From Comamonas sp. 26 (GTDB lineage: Bacteria; Pseudomonadota; Gammaproteobacteria; Burkholderiales; Burkholderiaceae_C): 64,000 nucleotides of DNA. Within the stretch, counting starts at the first letter, position 1, and each line of letters starts with the position of its first letter. Positions 17,063 to 25,238 of the stretch are shown here, piece after piece. Location: contig NZ_PEFL01000002.1 of assembly GCF_002754475.1 (NCBI RefSeq), positions 186,001-250,000 of the forward strand, read 5' to 3'. The notes beneath the pieces were generated by a model, which saw only the letters and a program-made list of their open reading frames with translations, had not been told where the DNA came from and did no database searches. The translations under genes were made by a program, and so were the position numbers.

Positions 17063-18412
17063 TTAGCTCTGCGGCTTCCAGTTACGCACCTCACGCTGCA
17101 CACGCACCTTGTCTGCCGGAGTCAGCTCCTGCTCCAGCGTTTCCACACGGCTTTGCACAGAAGCATCTTTGGCCTGCGCCAGCAGCAGCCAGTAATAAGC
17201 CTTGCTCACATCTTTGCGGACGCCTTGCCCACTGATGTACATGGCAGCCAGATTAGTCTGCGCCAGCGTATAGCCTTGCTTGGCTGCCTGCTCGAACCAG
17301 CGCGCGGCCGTCGATGCATCCTTGCTCACGCCCTGCCCGTTGGCATACAAAAACCCAAGTGACGACTGCGCTGCGGCATTACCTTGCGCGGCTGACTTTT
17401 CCAGCCACTGCGCGGCGCGCGGCAGGTCTTGCGGCACCAGAGCGCCCACGGCATAAATCATGCCGGCGTTGTACTGCGCGTCCGCATGGCCTTTGCCTGC
17501 AGCCTGCTCAAACCAGCGCAGCGCAGCCACGCCATCTTCCTTGGTGCCCCGACCGCTGGCCAGCATCACACCCAGACTGTATTGACCGGCAGCGTCACCA
17601 CTTTGCGCCGAGCGCTCAAACCATCGCACGGCCTGCGCCTCATCCTTGGTCACGCCACGGCCTTCGGCGTACATCAGGCCCAGATTGTTCTGGGCAATGC
17701 CATCGCCCAGATCAGAAGCCTTGCGATACCAGTACACGGCCTGCGCTTCGTCCTGCGTCACACCCCGGCCATTGGCATACAGCACACCCAGATCGGACTG
17801 GGCAGGGGCGTAGCCCTGATCGGCCGACTTGCGATACCACTGCACGGCCAGCGGCAGATCCTGCTTCACGCCCTTGGCAAAACGATAGCGCGAACCCAGT
17901 TCGTACTGGGCCTTGGCATCGCCTGACTCGGCTTCGGCACGCAAAGTAGTCAGTTCTCTGGCGTTTTCACCCCGATTGCTAGAACCAGGGGTCGGCACCC
18001 AGTGCTCAAGCCCCATGGGGGCAGCCGCTGCAGCGCCGGCAGCAACAGCACCCACTGCGGCAGCCCGGCCAGCCTTGCCTGATTTTTTGCCGCCTGCCTT
18101 GCCGCTTGAATGGGCTGCAGACTTGCTAGCCACGTTTTTACCCGGCTTGGCTGCTGCTGCACTCTTGCCACCCTTGGCAGGCGCTGGGGCACTGGATTTG
18201 CTGCTTGCCTTGCTTGGCGTCTTACCCTTGGCCATGGCCGGTACAGCAGCGACACCCGCAAAAGCCAGAGCGACGGCCACCAGGCAGGCCTGACTCCAGC
18301 CAGCGGCTTTGCGGGACACAGAAGTACGTAACGACGAGCTTAAAGCAGCGGCAGGAAATTCGGGATGCTCGCCCTCGGGCATCGGATTGCGTGGAACTCT
18401 CATGACTCTCAT
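17063..18412 (-). CDS. Exported Sel1-repeat protein
   Basis: A 449-residue protein. A hydrophobic segment at about residues 40-58 (SQACLVAVALAFAGVAAVPAMA) after basic residues looks like a signal peptide. It is followed by a 70-residue Ala/Lys/Ser/Gly-rich linker and then about seven Sel1-like TPR repeats of 36 residues from about 165 to 430, with the pattern AQYELGSRYRFAKGVKQD, AQSDLGVLYANGRGVTQD, AQNNLGLMYAEGRGVTKD. Sel1 repeats mediate protein-protein binding and often occur in envelope or secreted regulators; the partner is unknown. Convergent with dnaJ and divergent from the LysR gene. Confidence 0.8.
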   Translation of the reverse strand: MRVMRVPRNPMPEGEHPEFPAAALSSSLRTSVSRKAAGWSQACLVAVALAFAGVAAVPAMAKGKTPSKASSKSSAPAPAKGGKSAAAAKPGKNVASKSAAHSSGKAGGKKSGKAGRAAAVGAVAAGAAAAAPMGLEHWVPTPGSSNRGENARELTTLRAEAESGDAKAQYELGSRYRFAKGVKQDLPLAVQWYRKSADQGYAPAQSDLGVLYANGRGVTQDEAQAVYWYRKASDLGDGIAQNNLGLMYAEGRGVTKDEAQAVRWFERSAQSGDAAGQYSLGVMLASGRGTKEDGVAALRWFEQAAGKGHADAQYNAGMIYAVGALVPQDLPRAAQWLEKSAAQGNAAAQSSLGFLYANGQGVSKDASTAARWFEQAAKQGYTLAQTNLAAMYISGQGVRKDVSKAYYWLLLAQAKDASVQSRVETLEQELTPADKVRVQREVRNWKPQS

Positions 18413-18753
18413 TTTTGCAGCAAATAGCCAGGCATTGAACCGGTTTGCTGACTATTCGCCGCAGTGCTCCGGCAAACATAGTGCAGCTTGACAGTTATCA
18501 CTGAATTTATACAAAAAATAGCCTCTATCCCTTATTCATAAAGCGTTAGCAGCTATCAAAACCAAAGTCATTTCATGCAACCGATGACGCCCGCCGCATC
18601 CACCACCATCCAGCCATCGCAAACCAGCAATTGAGGCATCGCCATAATTTACCCATCGCGAAACAAGACATCTCGGCTAAAGATGGATAAAGCGGAATTT
18701 ATCGGTAAAAATGCTGAAAACTTCTCGAAACGAGAAGACTAAAGTTAGCCCAC
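18413..18753. other. Divergent intergenic region between the Sel1 gene and the LysR gene
   Basis: This gap of 341 bases contains an AT-rich repeat copy (A4, about 18511-18564, with TAGCCTCTATCCC and AAGCGTTAGCAGCTATCAAAA-like ends) and, 17 bases before the LysR ATG, a perfect palindrome CTTCTCG-AAA-CGAGAAG (18721-18737). The latter is a candidate autoregulatory operator. No gene is visible. Confidence 0.5.
18511..18564. repeat. AT-rich dispersed repeat, copy A4
   Basis: Holds AAAATAGCCTCTATCCC and, after CTTATTCATAAAGCG, TTAGCAGCTATCAAAA, matching the right arm of copies A3 and A5. Confidence 0.55.
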
Positions 18754-19722
18754 ATGAAGAATTCAGAGCGCAGTTTTGCGCGCCGCATCGATCTCACCTC
18801 GCTTCAACTGTTCGTCGCCGTGTGCGAACTGGGAAGCATTGGCCGCGCTGCCGAGCGCGAATTCATTGCCGCCTCCGCCGTCAGCAAGCGCCTGTCCGAC
18901 CTGGAAGCCACGGTAGACACCGCTCTGCTCTACCGCCACAGCCGCGGCGTGACGCTGACCCCTGCCGGTGAAAGCCTGTTGCACCATGCCCGCAACGTAC
19001 TGTACGGGCTGGAGCGCATGCAGGGCGAGCTGAGCGAGTACGCCGACGGCGTGCGCGGCCATGTGCGCATGCACGCCAATATGTCGGCCATCGTGCAGTT
19101 TCTGCCCGAGGACCTGGGCGCTTTTTCCCGCGAGCACAGCCAGATCAAGATCGACCTGCAGGAGCACCTGAGCCCCGATGTGCTGAGCGCCGTGGCCGAG
19201 GGCACGGCCGACATTGGCATTTGCACGCTGGGCACTGGCAAGAGCAGCGAAAGCAACCGCGCCACCATTCAGATCACGCAGGGCAATGTGCCGCTGCAAT
19301 ACCGCACCTATAAAGAAGACCGCCTGGTCGTCGTCGTACCAGAGCGCCATGCGCTGGCGGACCGCGAGAGCGTGGCCTTCACCGAAGTGCTGGAATGGGA
19401 CATTGTCAGCCTGCACGCAGGCTCTTCCATCAGCCTGGCCATGCGCGCTGCGGCGGCGCAGGCCGGTCACCCGCTGCACCAGCGCATTCAGGTCACAAGC
19501 CTGGACGCCATGTGCCGCATGATCGACAACGGCCTGGGCATTGGCCTGCTGCCTGACCGCGCCTTTGAACTGATGCACGGCGTGGGCCACCTGCGCGCCG
19601 TACAGCTGACCGACGAATGGGCGCACCGCGAGCTGTGCGTCGTCGCCCGCGACTTTGAAGCGCTGCCTGTGACAACCCGCCTGCTGGTCGATCACCTCTG
19701 TCCTGCCAGTGCCAAGGCTTGA
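18754..19722 (+). CDS. LysR-family transcriptional regulator
   Basis: A 322-residue LTTR. Residues about 13-75 are the winged helix-turn-helix ([44 protein letters not shown]); the rest is the LysR substrate-binding fold with typical signatures [35 protein letters not shown] and [15 protein letters not shown]. It lies 64 bases upstream of leuC on the same strand. LTTRs usually control a neighbouring gene, so leuCDB is a plausible target, but the co-inducer is unknown and could equally be unrelated to leucine. Confidence 0.9.
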   Translation: MKNSERSFARRIDLTSLQLFVAVCELGSIGRAAEREFIAASAVSKRLSDLEATVDTALLYRHSRGVTLTPAGESLLHHARNVLYGLERMQGELSEYADGVRGHVRMHANMSAIVQFLPEDLGAFSREHSQIKIDLQEHLSPDVLSAVAEGTADIGICTLGTGKSSESNRATIQITQGNVPLQYRTYKEDRLVVVVPERHALADRESVAFTEVLEWDIVSLHAGSSISLAMRAAAAQAGHPLHQRIQVTSLDAMCRMIDNGLGIGLLPDRAFELMHGVGHLRAVQLTDEWAHRELCVVARDFEALPVTTRLLVDHLCPASAKA

Positions 19723-19786
19723 AGTCCGCTTCCGGCCTGACCAGAATAAACCACCCAACAAACTCAACTCACGAGAGCAAAGCACC

Positions 19787-21208
19787 ATGGGACGCACCCT
19801 CTACGACAAGATTTTTGACGAGCACGTCATTCACACCGAAGAAGACGGCACCTCCATCCTCTATATCGACCGTCATCTGGTGCACGAAGTCACCAGCCCG
19901 CAGGCTTTTGAAGGCCTGCGCGAAGCCGGTCGCAAGCTGTGGCGCGTCAGCTCCGTGGTGGCCACTGCCGACCACAACACTCCCACCGACGGCTGGGAGC
20001 ATGGCTATGACGGCATTGCCGACCCCATCAGCAAAGAGCAAATCGTCACCCTGAACAGCAATATTGCCGAGTTCGGCTCCGCAGCCTTCTTCCCCTTCAT
20101 GGACAAGGGTCAGGGCATTGTTCACGTGATGGGCCCAGAGCAAGGCGCCACCCTGCCAGGCATGACCGTGGTCTGCGGCGATAGCCACACCTCCACCCAC
20201 GGCGCTTTCGGCGCACTGGCTCACGGCATCGGCACATCCGAAGTCGAGCACGTGATGGCCACCCAAACGCTGCTGGCCAAGAAGGCCAAGAACATGCTGG
20301 TGCAGGTCAACGGCAAGGTGGCACCCGGCGTCACCGCCAAAGACATCGTGCTGGCCATCATCGGCAAGATCGGCACCGCCGGTGGCACGGGCTACACCAT
20401 TGAATTTGCGGGTGAAGCCATTCGCGACCTGTCCATCGAAGGCCGCATGACCGTGTGCAACATGGCCATCGAAGGCGGCGCACGCGCAGGCCTGGTCGCT
20501 GTGGACGACAAGACCATCGCCTACGTCAAGGGCCGCCCTCTGGCCCCCGTGGGCGCCGAATGGGATGCCGCAGTGACTTACTGGAAGACGCTGCACTCCG
20601 ACGCCGATGCCAAGTTCGACAGCGTGGTCGATCTGAACGCTGCCGACATCGTGCCGCAAGTGACCTGGGGCACCAGCCCTGAAATGGTGCTGGGCGTGGA
20701 TGCATCCGTGCCCGATCCTGACAAGGAAAAAGACGCCAACAAGCGTGGCGCCATCGAGCGCGCGCTGACCTATATGGCGCTGGAGCCCGGCAAGCCACTG
20801 AACGACATTTTCGTGGACAAGGTGTTCATTGGCTCCTGCACCAACAGCCGCATCGAAGACATGCGCGAAGCCGCTGCCATAGTGAAGAAGCTGGGCCAGA
20901 AGGTCGCCAAAAACATCAAGCAGGCACTGGTCGTACCCGGCTCTGGCCTGGTCAAAGAACAGGCTGAGCGCGAAGGTCTGGATGTGATCTTCAAGGCCGC
21001 AGGCTTTGAATGGCGCGAACCCGGCTGTTCCATGTGCCTTGCCATGAATGCTGACCGCCTGGAGCCCGGCGAGCGCTGCGCATCGACCAGCAACCGCAAC
21101 TTTGAAGGCCGTCAAGGCGCCGGTGGCCGCACCCACCTGGTCAGCCCCGCCATGGCTGCAGCTGCTGCTATTCACGGCCACTTCGTGGACATCCGCAAGT
21201 TCGCTTAA
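19787..21208 (+). CDS. leuC: 3-isopropylmalate dehydratase large subunit
   Basis: With LeuD it isomerises 2-isopropylmalate to 3-isopropylmalate in leucine synthesis, using a [4Fe-4S] cluster. The 473-residue protein carries the cluster cysteines in [11 protein letters not shown] and [15 protein letters not shown], and the aconitase signatures [16 protein letters not shown]. The ATG at 19787 ([16 protein letters not shown]) is the family start; an upstream open frame to 19709 overlaps the LysR gene and is rejected. leuD follows after 32 bases. Confidence 0.97.
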   Translation: MGRTLYDKIFDEHVIHTEEDGTSILYIDRHLVHEVTSPQAFEGLREAGRKLWRVSSVVATADHNTPTDGWEHGYDGIADPISKEQIVTLNSNIAEFGSAAFFPFMDKGQGIVHVMGPEQGATLPGMTVVCGDSHTSTHGAFGALAHGIGTSEVEHVMATQTLLAKKAKNMLVQVNGKVAPGVTAKDIVLAIIGKIGTAGGTGYTIEFAGEAIRDLSIEGRMTVCNMAIEGGARAGLVAVDDKTIAYVKGRPLAPVGAEWDAAVTYWKTLHSDADAKFDSVVDLNAADIVPQVTWGTSPEMVLGVDASVPDPDKEKDANKRGAIERALTYMALEPGKPLNDIFVDKVFIGSCTNSRIEDMREAAAIVKKLGQKVAKNIKQALVVPGSGLVKEQAEREGLDVIFKAAGFEWREPGCSMCLAMNADRLEPGERCASTSNRNFEGRQGAGGRTHLVSPAMAAAAAIHGHFVDIRKFA

Positions 21209-21240
21209 GTCGCCAAGCTTCAAGATTCTGGAATCACGCC

Positions 21241-21897
21241 ATGCAAAAATTCACCGTGCACAAGGGCCTCGTTGCCCCCATGGACCGCGAGAACGTTGAC
21301 ACCGACGCCATCATTCCCAAGCAGTTTCTGAAGTCGATCAAGAAGACCGGCTTCGGCCCCAATCTGTTTGACGAGTGGCGCTATCTGGACCAGCCCGGCC
21401 AACCCGGCCAGCCCGAGTCCTCGCGCAAGCCCAACCCCGACTTTGTGCTGAACCAGCCGCGCTACAAAGGTGCCAGCGTGCTGATCGCCCGCCAGAACTT
21501 CGGCTGCGGCTCCAGCCGTGAGCACGCACCATGGGCACTGGACCAGTACGGCTTCCGCGCCATTCTGGCCCCCAGCTTTGCCGACATCTTCTTCAACAAC
21601 AGCTTCAAAAACGGCCTGCTGCCCATCGTGCTGCCCGAGTCCGTGATCGAGCAACTGTTCAATGAAGTGGCGGCCTTCCCCGGCTACGAGCTGACCATTG
21701 ATCTGGAGCGCCAGGTCATCGTTCGCCCACAAGGCGAAGAAATTCCCTTCGACGTCATCGCCTTCCGCAAATACTGCTTGTTGAGCGGGTTTGACGACAT
21801 CGGCCTGACCATGCGCCATGCCGACAAGATCAAGACTTTTGAAGCCGAGCGCCTGGCGCAAAAGCCCTGGCTGGCTCACACCCTGATCCAGAAGTAA
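21241..21897 (+). CDS. leuD: 3-isopropylmalate dehydratase small subunit
   Basis: Small swivelling subunit of the leucine isomerase. The 218-residue sequence has the N-terminal [20 protein letters not shown] and the conserved motif [20 protein letters not shown]. Its TAA is followed one base later by GC-rich repeat B2, then by AT-rich repeat A5, which separate it from leuB by 281 bases. Confidence 0.96.
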   Translation: MQKFTVHKGLVAPMDRENVDTDAIIPKQFLKSIKKTGFGPNLFDEWRYLDQPGQPGQPESSRKPNPDFVLNQPRYKGASVLIARQNFGCGSSREHAPWALDQYGFRAILAPSFADIFFNNSFKNGLLPIVLPESVIEQLFNEVAAFPGYELTIDLERQVIVRPQGEEIPFDVIAFRKYCLLSGFDDIGLTMRHADKIKTFEAERLAQKPWLAHTLIQK

Positions 21898-21898
21898 G

Positions 21899-21980
21899 CC
21901 CCTGAGCCGCTTTGCGGTTTCCCCAAGGGGACGACGGCCTCTGCCGCGAGGCGGCTCATGCTTGTCGTCCCTCACTTGGG
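21899..21980 (+). repeat. GC-rich stop-codon-associated repeat, copy B2
   Basis: CCCCTGAGCCGCTTTGCGG, then TTTCCCCAAGGGGACGACGG and CGCGAGGCGGCTCATGCTTG. It begins one base after the leuD stop and has the same orientation as leuD. Confidence 0.75.
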
Positions 21981-22063
21981 TGTGCTTTGGTTCAGGCAAT
22001 GTCCACACTGGCTTGACCGGCCTCACTCAGTTGAGGGATGTTGAAGAGTTCAGCTTGGCGTAC

Positions 22064-22168
22064 AACTATCAATAAATGAGCTGCTAGCGCCTTTTATCCA
22101 TGGATTTCAAAGCAAATTCAATATGAAAGCCTTGAATATCAAACACAAGCAGCTATCAAAATTAATCA
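22064..22168. repeat. AT-rich dispersed repeat, copy A5
   Basis: ACTATCAATAAATGAGCTGC, TAGCGCCTTTTAT on the left and ACAAGCAGCTATCAAAATTA on the right. It reaches to within about 10 bases of the leuB start and its ribosome binding site. Confidence 0.55.
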
Positions 22169-22178
22169 AAGGAACATC

Positions 22179-23252
22179 ATGAAGATTGCAGTTTTGCCCG
22201 GTGATGGCATTGGCCCAGAAATCATTGCCGAAGCCGTCAAGGTGCTCGAGGTCCTGAATCTGGGTCTGGAGATGGAAACCGCTCCTGTAGGCGGCGCTGG
22301 CTACGAAGCCGCTGGCCATCCCCTGCCACCCGCCACGCTGAAGCTGGCGCAAGAGGCCGATGCCATTTTGTTCGGTGCCGTTGGCGACTGGAAGTACGAC
22401 ACGCTGGACCGCCCTCTGCGCCCCGAGCAAGCCATTCTGGGCCTGCGCAAGGCACTGGGCCTGTTCGCCAACTTCCGCCCCGCCATCTGCTACAAGGAAC
22501 TGACCCACGCCTCCAGCCTCAAGCCCGAGCTGGTTGCAGGTCTGGACATCCTCATCATCCGCGAACTGACCGGCGACATCTACTTCGGCGCACCTCGCGG
22601 CCGCCGTGTATCGCCCGATGGTCACTTCCCCGGCTCCGAAGAAGCCTTCGACACCATGCGCTACTCGCGCCCCGAGATCGAACGCATTGCCCACGTGGCC
22701 TTCCAGGCCGCCCAGAAGCGCGACAAGCGTGTAACCAGCGTGGACAAGTCCAATGTGCTGGAAACATTCCAGCTGTGGAAGGACGTTGTTACTGAAGTCG
22801 CCAAGCAGTACCCCGATGTGGCGCTGGACCACATGTACGTGGACAACGCCGCCATGCAACTGGTCAAGGAACCCAAGCGCTTTGACGTGGTGGTCACCGG
22901 CAATATGTTCGGCGACATCCTTTCCGACGAGGCATCCATGCTGACCGGCTCCATCGGCATGCTGCCTTCGGCCAGCCTGAACGACAAAAAGCAAGGCCTG
23001 TACGAACCCAGCCACGGCTCGGCTCCAGACATTGCTGGCAAGGGCATCGCCAACCCTCTGGCCACCATCCTGAGCGCCGCCATGATGCTGCGCTTTAGCC
23101 TGGGCATGGAAGAGGCCGCCCAGAAGATCGAAACTGCTGTGCAAAAGGTACTGGCCGACGGCCTGCGCACCGCCGACATCTACAGCGAAGGCACAACCAA
23201 GGTATCGACCAGCCAGATGGGCGATGCGGTGGTCAAGGCGCTGCAAGCCTGA
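22179..23252 (+). CDS. leuB: 3-isopropylmalate dehydrogenase
   Basis: NAD-dependent oxidative decarboxylation of 3-isopropylmalate to 2-oxoisocaproate. The 357-residue protein starts [15 protein letters not shown] and carries the diagnostic [20 protein letters not shown] of isopropylmalate/isocitrate dehydrogenases, plus [20 protein letters not shown]. Followed by two perfect hairpins without a T run (23262-23284 and 23296-23323). Confidence 0.97.
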   Translation: MKIAVLPGDGIGPEIIAEAVKVLEVLNLGLEMETAPVGGAGYEAAGHPLPPATLKLAQEADAILFGAVGDWKYDTLDRPLRPEQAILGLRKALGLFANFRPAICYKELTHASSLKPELVAGLDILIIRELTGDIYFGAPRGRRVSPDGHFPGSEEAFDTMRYSRPEIERIAHVAFQAAQKRDKRVTSVDKSNVLETFQLWKDVVTEVAKQYPDVALDHMYVDNAAMQLVKEPKRFDVVVTGNMFGDILSDEASMLTGSIGMLPSASLNDKKQGLYEPSHGSAPDIAGKGIANPLATILSAAMMLRFSLGMEEAAQKIETAVQKVLADGLRTADIYSEGTTKVSTSQMGDAVVKALQA

Positions 23253-23565
23253 TGCGTCAAGGCCTGAGCCCAGTTGGCTCAGGCACCAGCATTCAAGCCG
23301 GATGGAAGTGCATCCATCCGGCTGCTTCATAGTAAGTCGCTCAGACCCGCATCCATGCCGGCCAGGTAATACTCGGACTTTCCTGCAAGAGCTGCACCGA
23401 GCAGAACGCAGGCCTAGCGCGATATTCAGCGCATAACGCCTTGAAAAATCATTCAACAACCAACAAAACGTCAAAAATTTATTCATTTTTTTGACGAAAT
23501 GACCAAATAATTCATTGATTCTGACACTCTGAGGTTTCCACTCATTGGCTAGAATCACGACTGTC

Positions 23566-23664
23566 ATGTTTGCCACACGCCCTTTCATCACTGAAACCAC
23601 AACATCTGCTGCTCAAGCCGGTGTGGACGCGTGCGCAATCACCATTAAGACGATTACAGGCTGA
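23566..23664 (+). CDS. Candidate Thr/Ile-rich leader peptide upstream of asd
   Basis: A 32-codon frame starting ATG at 23566 and ending TGA at 23662-23664. It begins [16 protein letters not shown] and ends AITIKTITG, with eight Thr and four Ile among 32 residues. The clustering near the end resembles the E. coli thrL leader, which ends in a run of Thr and Ile. The stop lies six bases before a 10-bp stem (23671-23680 with 23699-23708). No clear Shine-Dalgarno is present; a TAGAAT box ends 10 bases upstream, so translation, if real, might be leaderless. I infer a regulatory leader; there is no proof that it is translated. Confidence 0.35.
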   Translation: MFATRPFITETTTSAAQAGVDACAITIKTITG

Positions 23665-23670
23665 CCCAGC

Positions 23671-23735
23671 CCGGTTCGTCGTGCGCCCCTTCCGGCCAGA
23701 CGAGCCGGACGAAGCAGTCAAAAGCTACTGTTTTC
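23671..23735 (+). promoter_or_regulatory. Alternative hairpins ahead of asd (candidate attenuator)
   Basis: CCGGTTCGTC (23671-23680) can pair with GACGAGCCGG (23699-23708; one T-G pair). The segment TTCGTC can alternatively pair with GACGAA further downstream, and the CCGG at 23692-23695 can pair with CCGG at 23705-23708, so the structures exclude each other. An imperfect small stem with a TTTTC tail follows (about 23713-23735), a weak terminator at best. The asd ATG is at 23757, with a GAAAGGG ribosome binding site. Confidence 0.35.
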
Positions 23736-23756
23736 AATACTGAAAGGGCGTTTCAA

Positions 23757-24869
23757 ATGAGCAAGCAACTAGTGGGTTTGGTGGGCTGGCGCGGCATGGT
23801 CGGCTCCGTGCTGATGGATCGTATGCAGGCCGAAGGCGACTTCGCGCTGATCGAGCCCGTGTTCTTCTCCACCTCCAATGCCGGCGGCAAGGCTCCGGCG
23901 ATGGCTACGGTCCACACCCAGCTCAAGGATGCCAACGACATCGCCGAGCTGTCCAAGTGCGACATCATCATCACCTGCCAGGGCGGCGACTACACCAAGG
24001 AAGTATTCCCCCAGATCCGCGCCGCCGGCTGGAACGGCCACTGGATTGACGCGGCGTCTTCGCTGCGCATGGAAGACAACGCCGTCATCGTGCTGGACCC
24101 CGTCAACGACGAGCTGATCAAGGCCAAGCTGGCTGCGGGCGGCAAGAACTGGATTGGCGGCAACTGCACCAACTCCATCTTGCTGATGGGTCTGGGCGGT
24201 CTGTTCAAGGCGGGTCTGGTGGAATGGGTTTCCTCCATGACCTACCAGGCCGCATCGGGTGGCGGTGCCAACCACATGCGCGAACTGCTCAAGGGCATGG
24301 GCGTGGTCCACGCTGCCGTGGCCACAGAGCTGGCAACGCCCGCTTCCGCCATTCTGGAAATCGACCGCAAGGTGGCCATCACCATCCGTGAAGAGGTATC
24401 CACCGAATTCTTCGGTGCACCTCTGGCTGGCGGCCTGATCCCCTGGATCGATGTGCAACTGCCTAACGGCCAGTCCAAGGAAGAGTGGAAGGGCCAGGCC
24501 GAGGTCAACAAGATTCTGGGCACCGAAGCCACCATCCCCGTGGATGGCCTGTGCGTACGCATTGGTGCCATGCGCTGCCACTCGCTGGCTTTGACATTGA
24601 AGCTCAAGAAAGATCTGCCTCTTGAAGAGATCGAAGCGCTGATCAAGGGCGGCAACCCCTGGGTCAAGTTCGTGGCCAACGATCGCGCAGAGACCGTCAA
24701 GGAATTGACGCCTGCCGCTACTACCGGTGGTCTGGAAGTCGCAGTGGGCCGCGTGCGCAAGCTGAACATGGGTCCCGAGTACCTGTCGGCTTTCGTAATT
24801 GGCGACCAGTTGCTGTGGGGCGCTGCCGAGCCTCTGCGCCGCATGCTGCGCATCTTGCTGGCTGATTAA
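23757..24869 (+). CDS. asd: Aspartate-semialdehyde dehydrogenase
   Basis: Reduces aspartyl phosphate to aspartate semialdehyde, feeding lysine, diaminopimelate, threonine and methionine. The 370-residue protein is of the proteobacterial long type: [16 protein letters not shown] (nucleotide-binding loop), active-site Cys about 137 in [16 protein letters not shown] and the catalytic His in [15 protein letters not shown]. It is preceded by a long leader region with a candidate attenuator and followed by two terminator-like hairpins, so it is probably transcribed alone. Confidence 0.97.
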   Translation: MSKQLVGLVGWRGMVGSVLMDRMQAEGDFALIEPVFFSTSNAGGKAPAMATVHTQLKDANDIAELSKCDIIITCQGGDYTKEVFPQIRAAGWNGHWIDAASSLRMEDNAVIVLDPVNDELIKAKLAAGGKNWIGGNCTNSILLMGLGGLFKAGLVEWVSSMTYQAASGGGANHMRELLKGMGVVHAAVATELATPASAILEIDRKVAITIREEVSTEFFGAPLAGGLIPWIDVQLPNGQSKEEWKGQAEVNKILGTEATIPVDGLCVRIGAMRCHSLALTLKLKKDLPLEEIEALIKGGNPWVKFVANDRAETVKELTPAATTGGLEVAVGRVRKLNMGPEYLSAFVIGDQLLWGAAEPLRRMLRILLAD

Positions 24870-24879
24870 TCTCAGCCTC

Positions 24880-24904
24880 GATCAAGCCGCAGCGCGGCTT
24901 GATC
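24880..24904 (+). terminator. First hairpin after asd
   Basis: GATCAAGCCGC (24880-24890) / GCGGCTTGATC (24894-24904), a perfect 11-bp stem with a three-base loop but no T run. It may stabilise the 3' end or assist the next terminator. Confidence 0.5.
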
Positions 24905-24909
24905 CCGTG

Positions 24910-24951
24910 AAAAGCGCCATGTCATCCTGATGATGTCTGGCGCTTTTTTTT
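24910..24951 (+). terminator. Intrinsic terminator of asd
   Basis: AAAAGCGCCA (24910-24919) / TGGCGCTTTT (24938-24947), followed by T residues to 24951. Confidence 0.85.
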
Positions 24952-25238
24952 GTCCAAGCCTTGGGTTAGCTCAGGCTTTTCGGCTTATTCCGCCGAGCAA
25001 GGACTGTGAATGAACCTATATTAATTTGCATCTCGTTGCCAATCGACAACAATTGCGCGCCTTGCCATGCATGCTTTTGCTCACAATGCAATAGCGTCGT
25101 TGACAATGGAAGCAGTGTCCCCATGTCAATGAGCCGCTCATTGACTGCTGGATTTTTCAATTTACATGTGCACCGCAGCCACAAACCCGGCTAAGAACAA
25201 AAAGGGCTGTTGGCTGCACAAATCAAGTTTGATGCCAT
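24952..25238. other. AT-rich upstream region of fimV
   Basis: The gap is richer in A and T than its surroundings. It contains a perfect 9-bp inverted repeat GTCAATGAG-CCG-CTCATTGAC (25125-25145) about 95 bases before the fimV ATG. A 62-codon open frame (25006-25194) overlaps it but has no ribosome binding site or recognisable composition, so I do not call it a gene. Confidence 0.5.

Larger units (their letters stand above)
23253..23756. other. leuB-asd intergenic region (504 bases)
   Basis: From left to right it contains two perfect hairpins, GCCTGAGCC/GGCTCAGGC (23262-23284) and AGCCGGATGG/CCATCCGGCT (23296-23323); an AT-rich stretch (about 23440-23520); a TAGAAT -10-like element (23550-23555); a 32-codon Thr/Ile-rich open frame (23566-23664); and overlapping hairpins ahead of asd. 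See the separate entries for the leader candidate. Confidence 0.6.

Noticed and set aside
25006..25194. 62-codon open frame in the fimV upstream region
   Set aside because: No Shine-Dalgarno, composition like the surrounding AT-rich DNA, and it ends in a region with a palindrome; no homology is recognisable.
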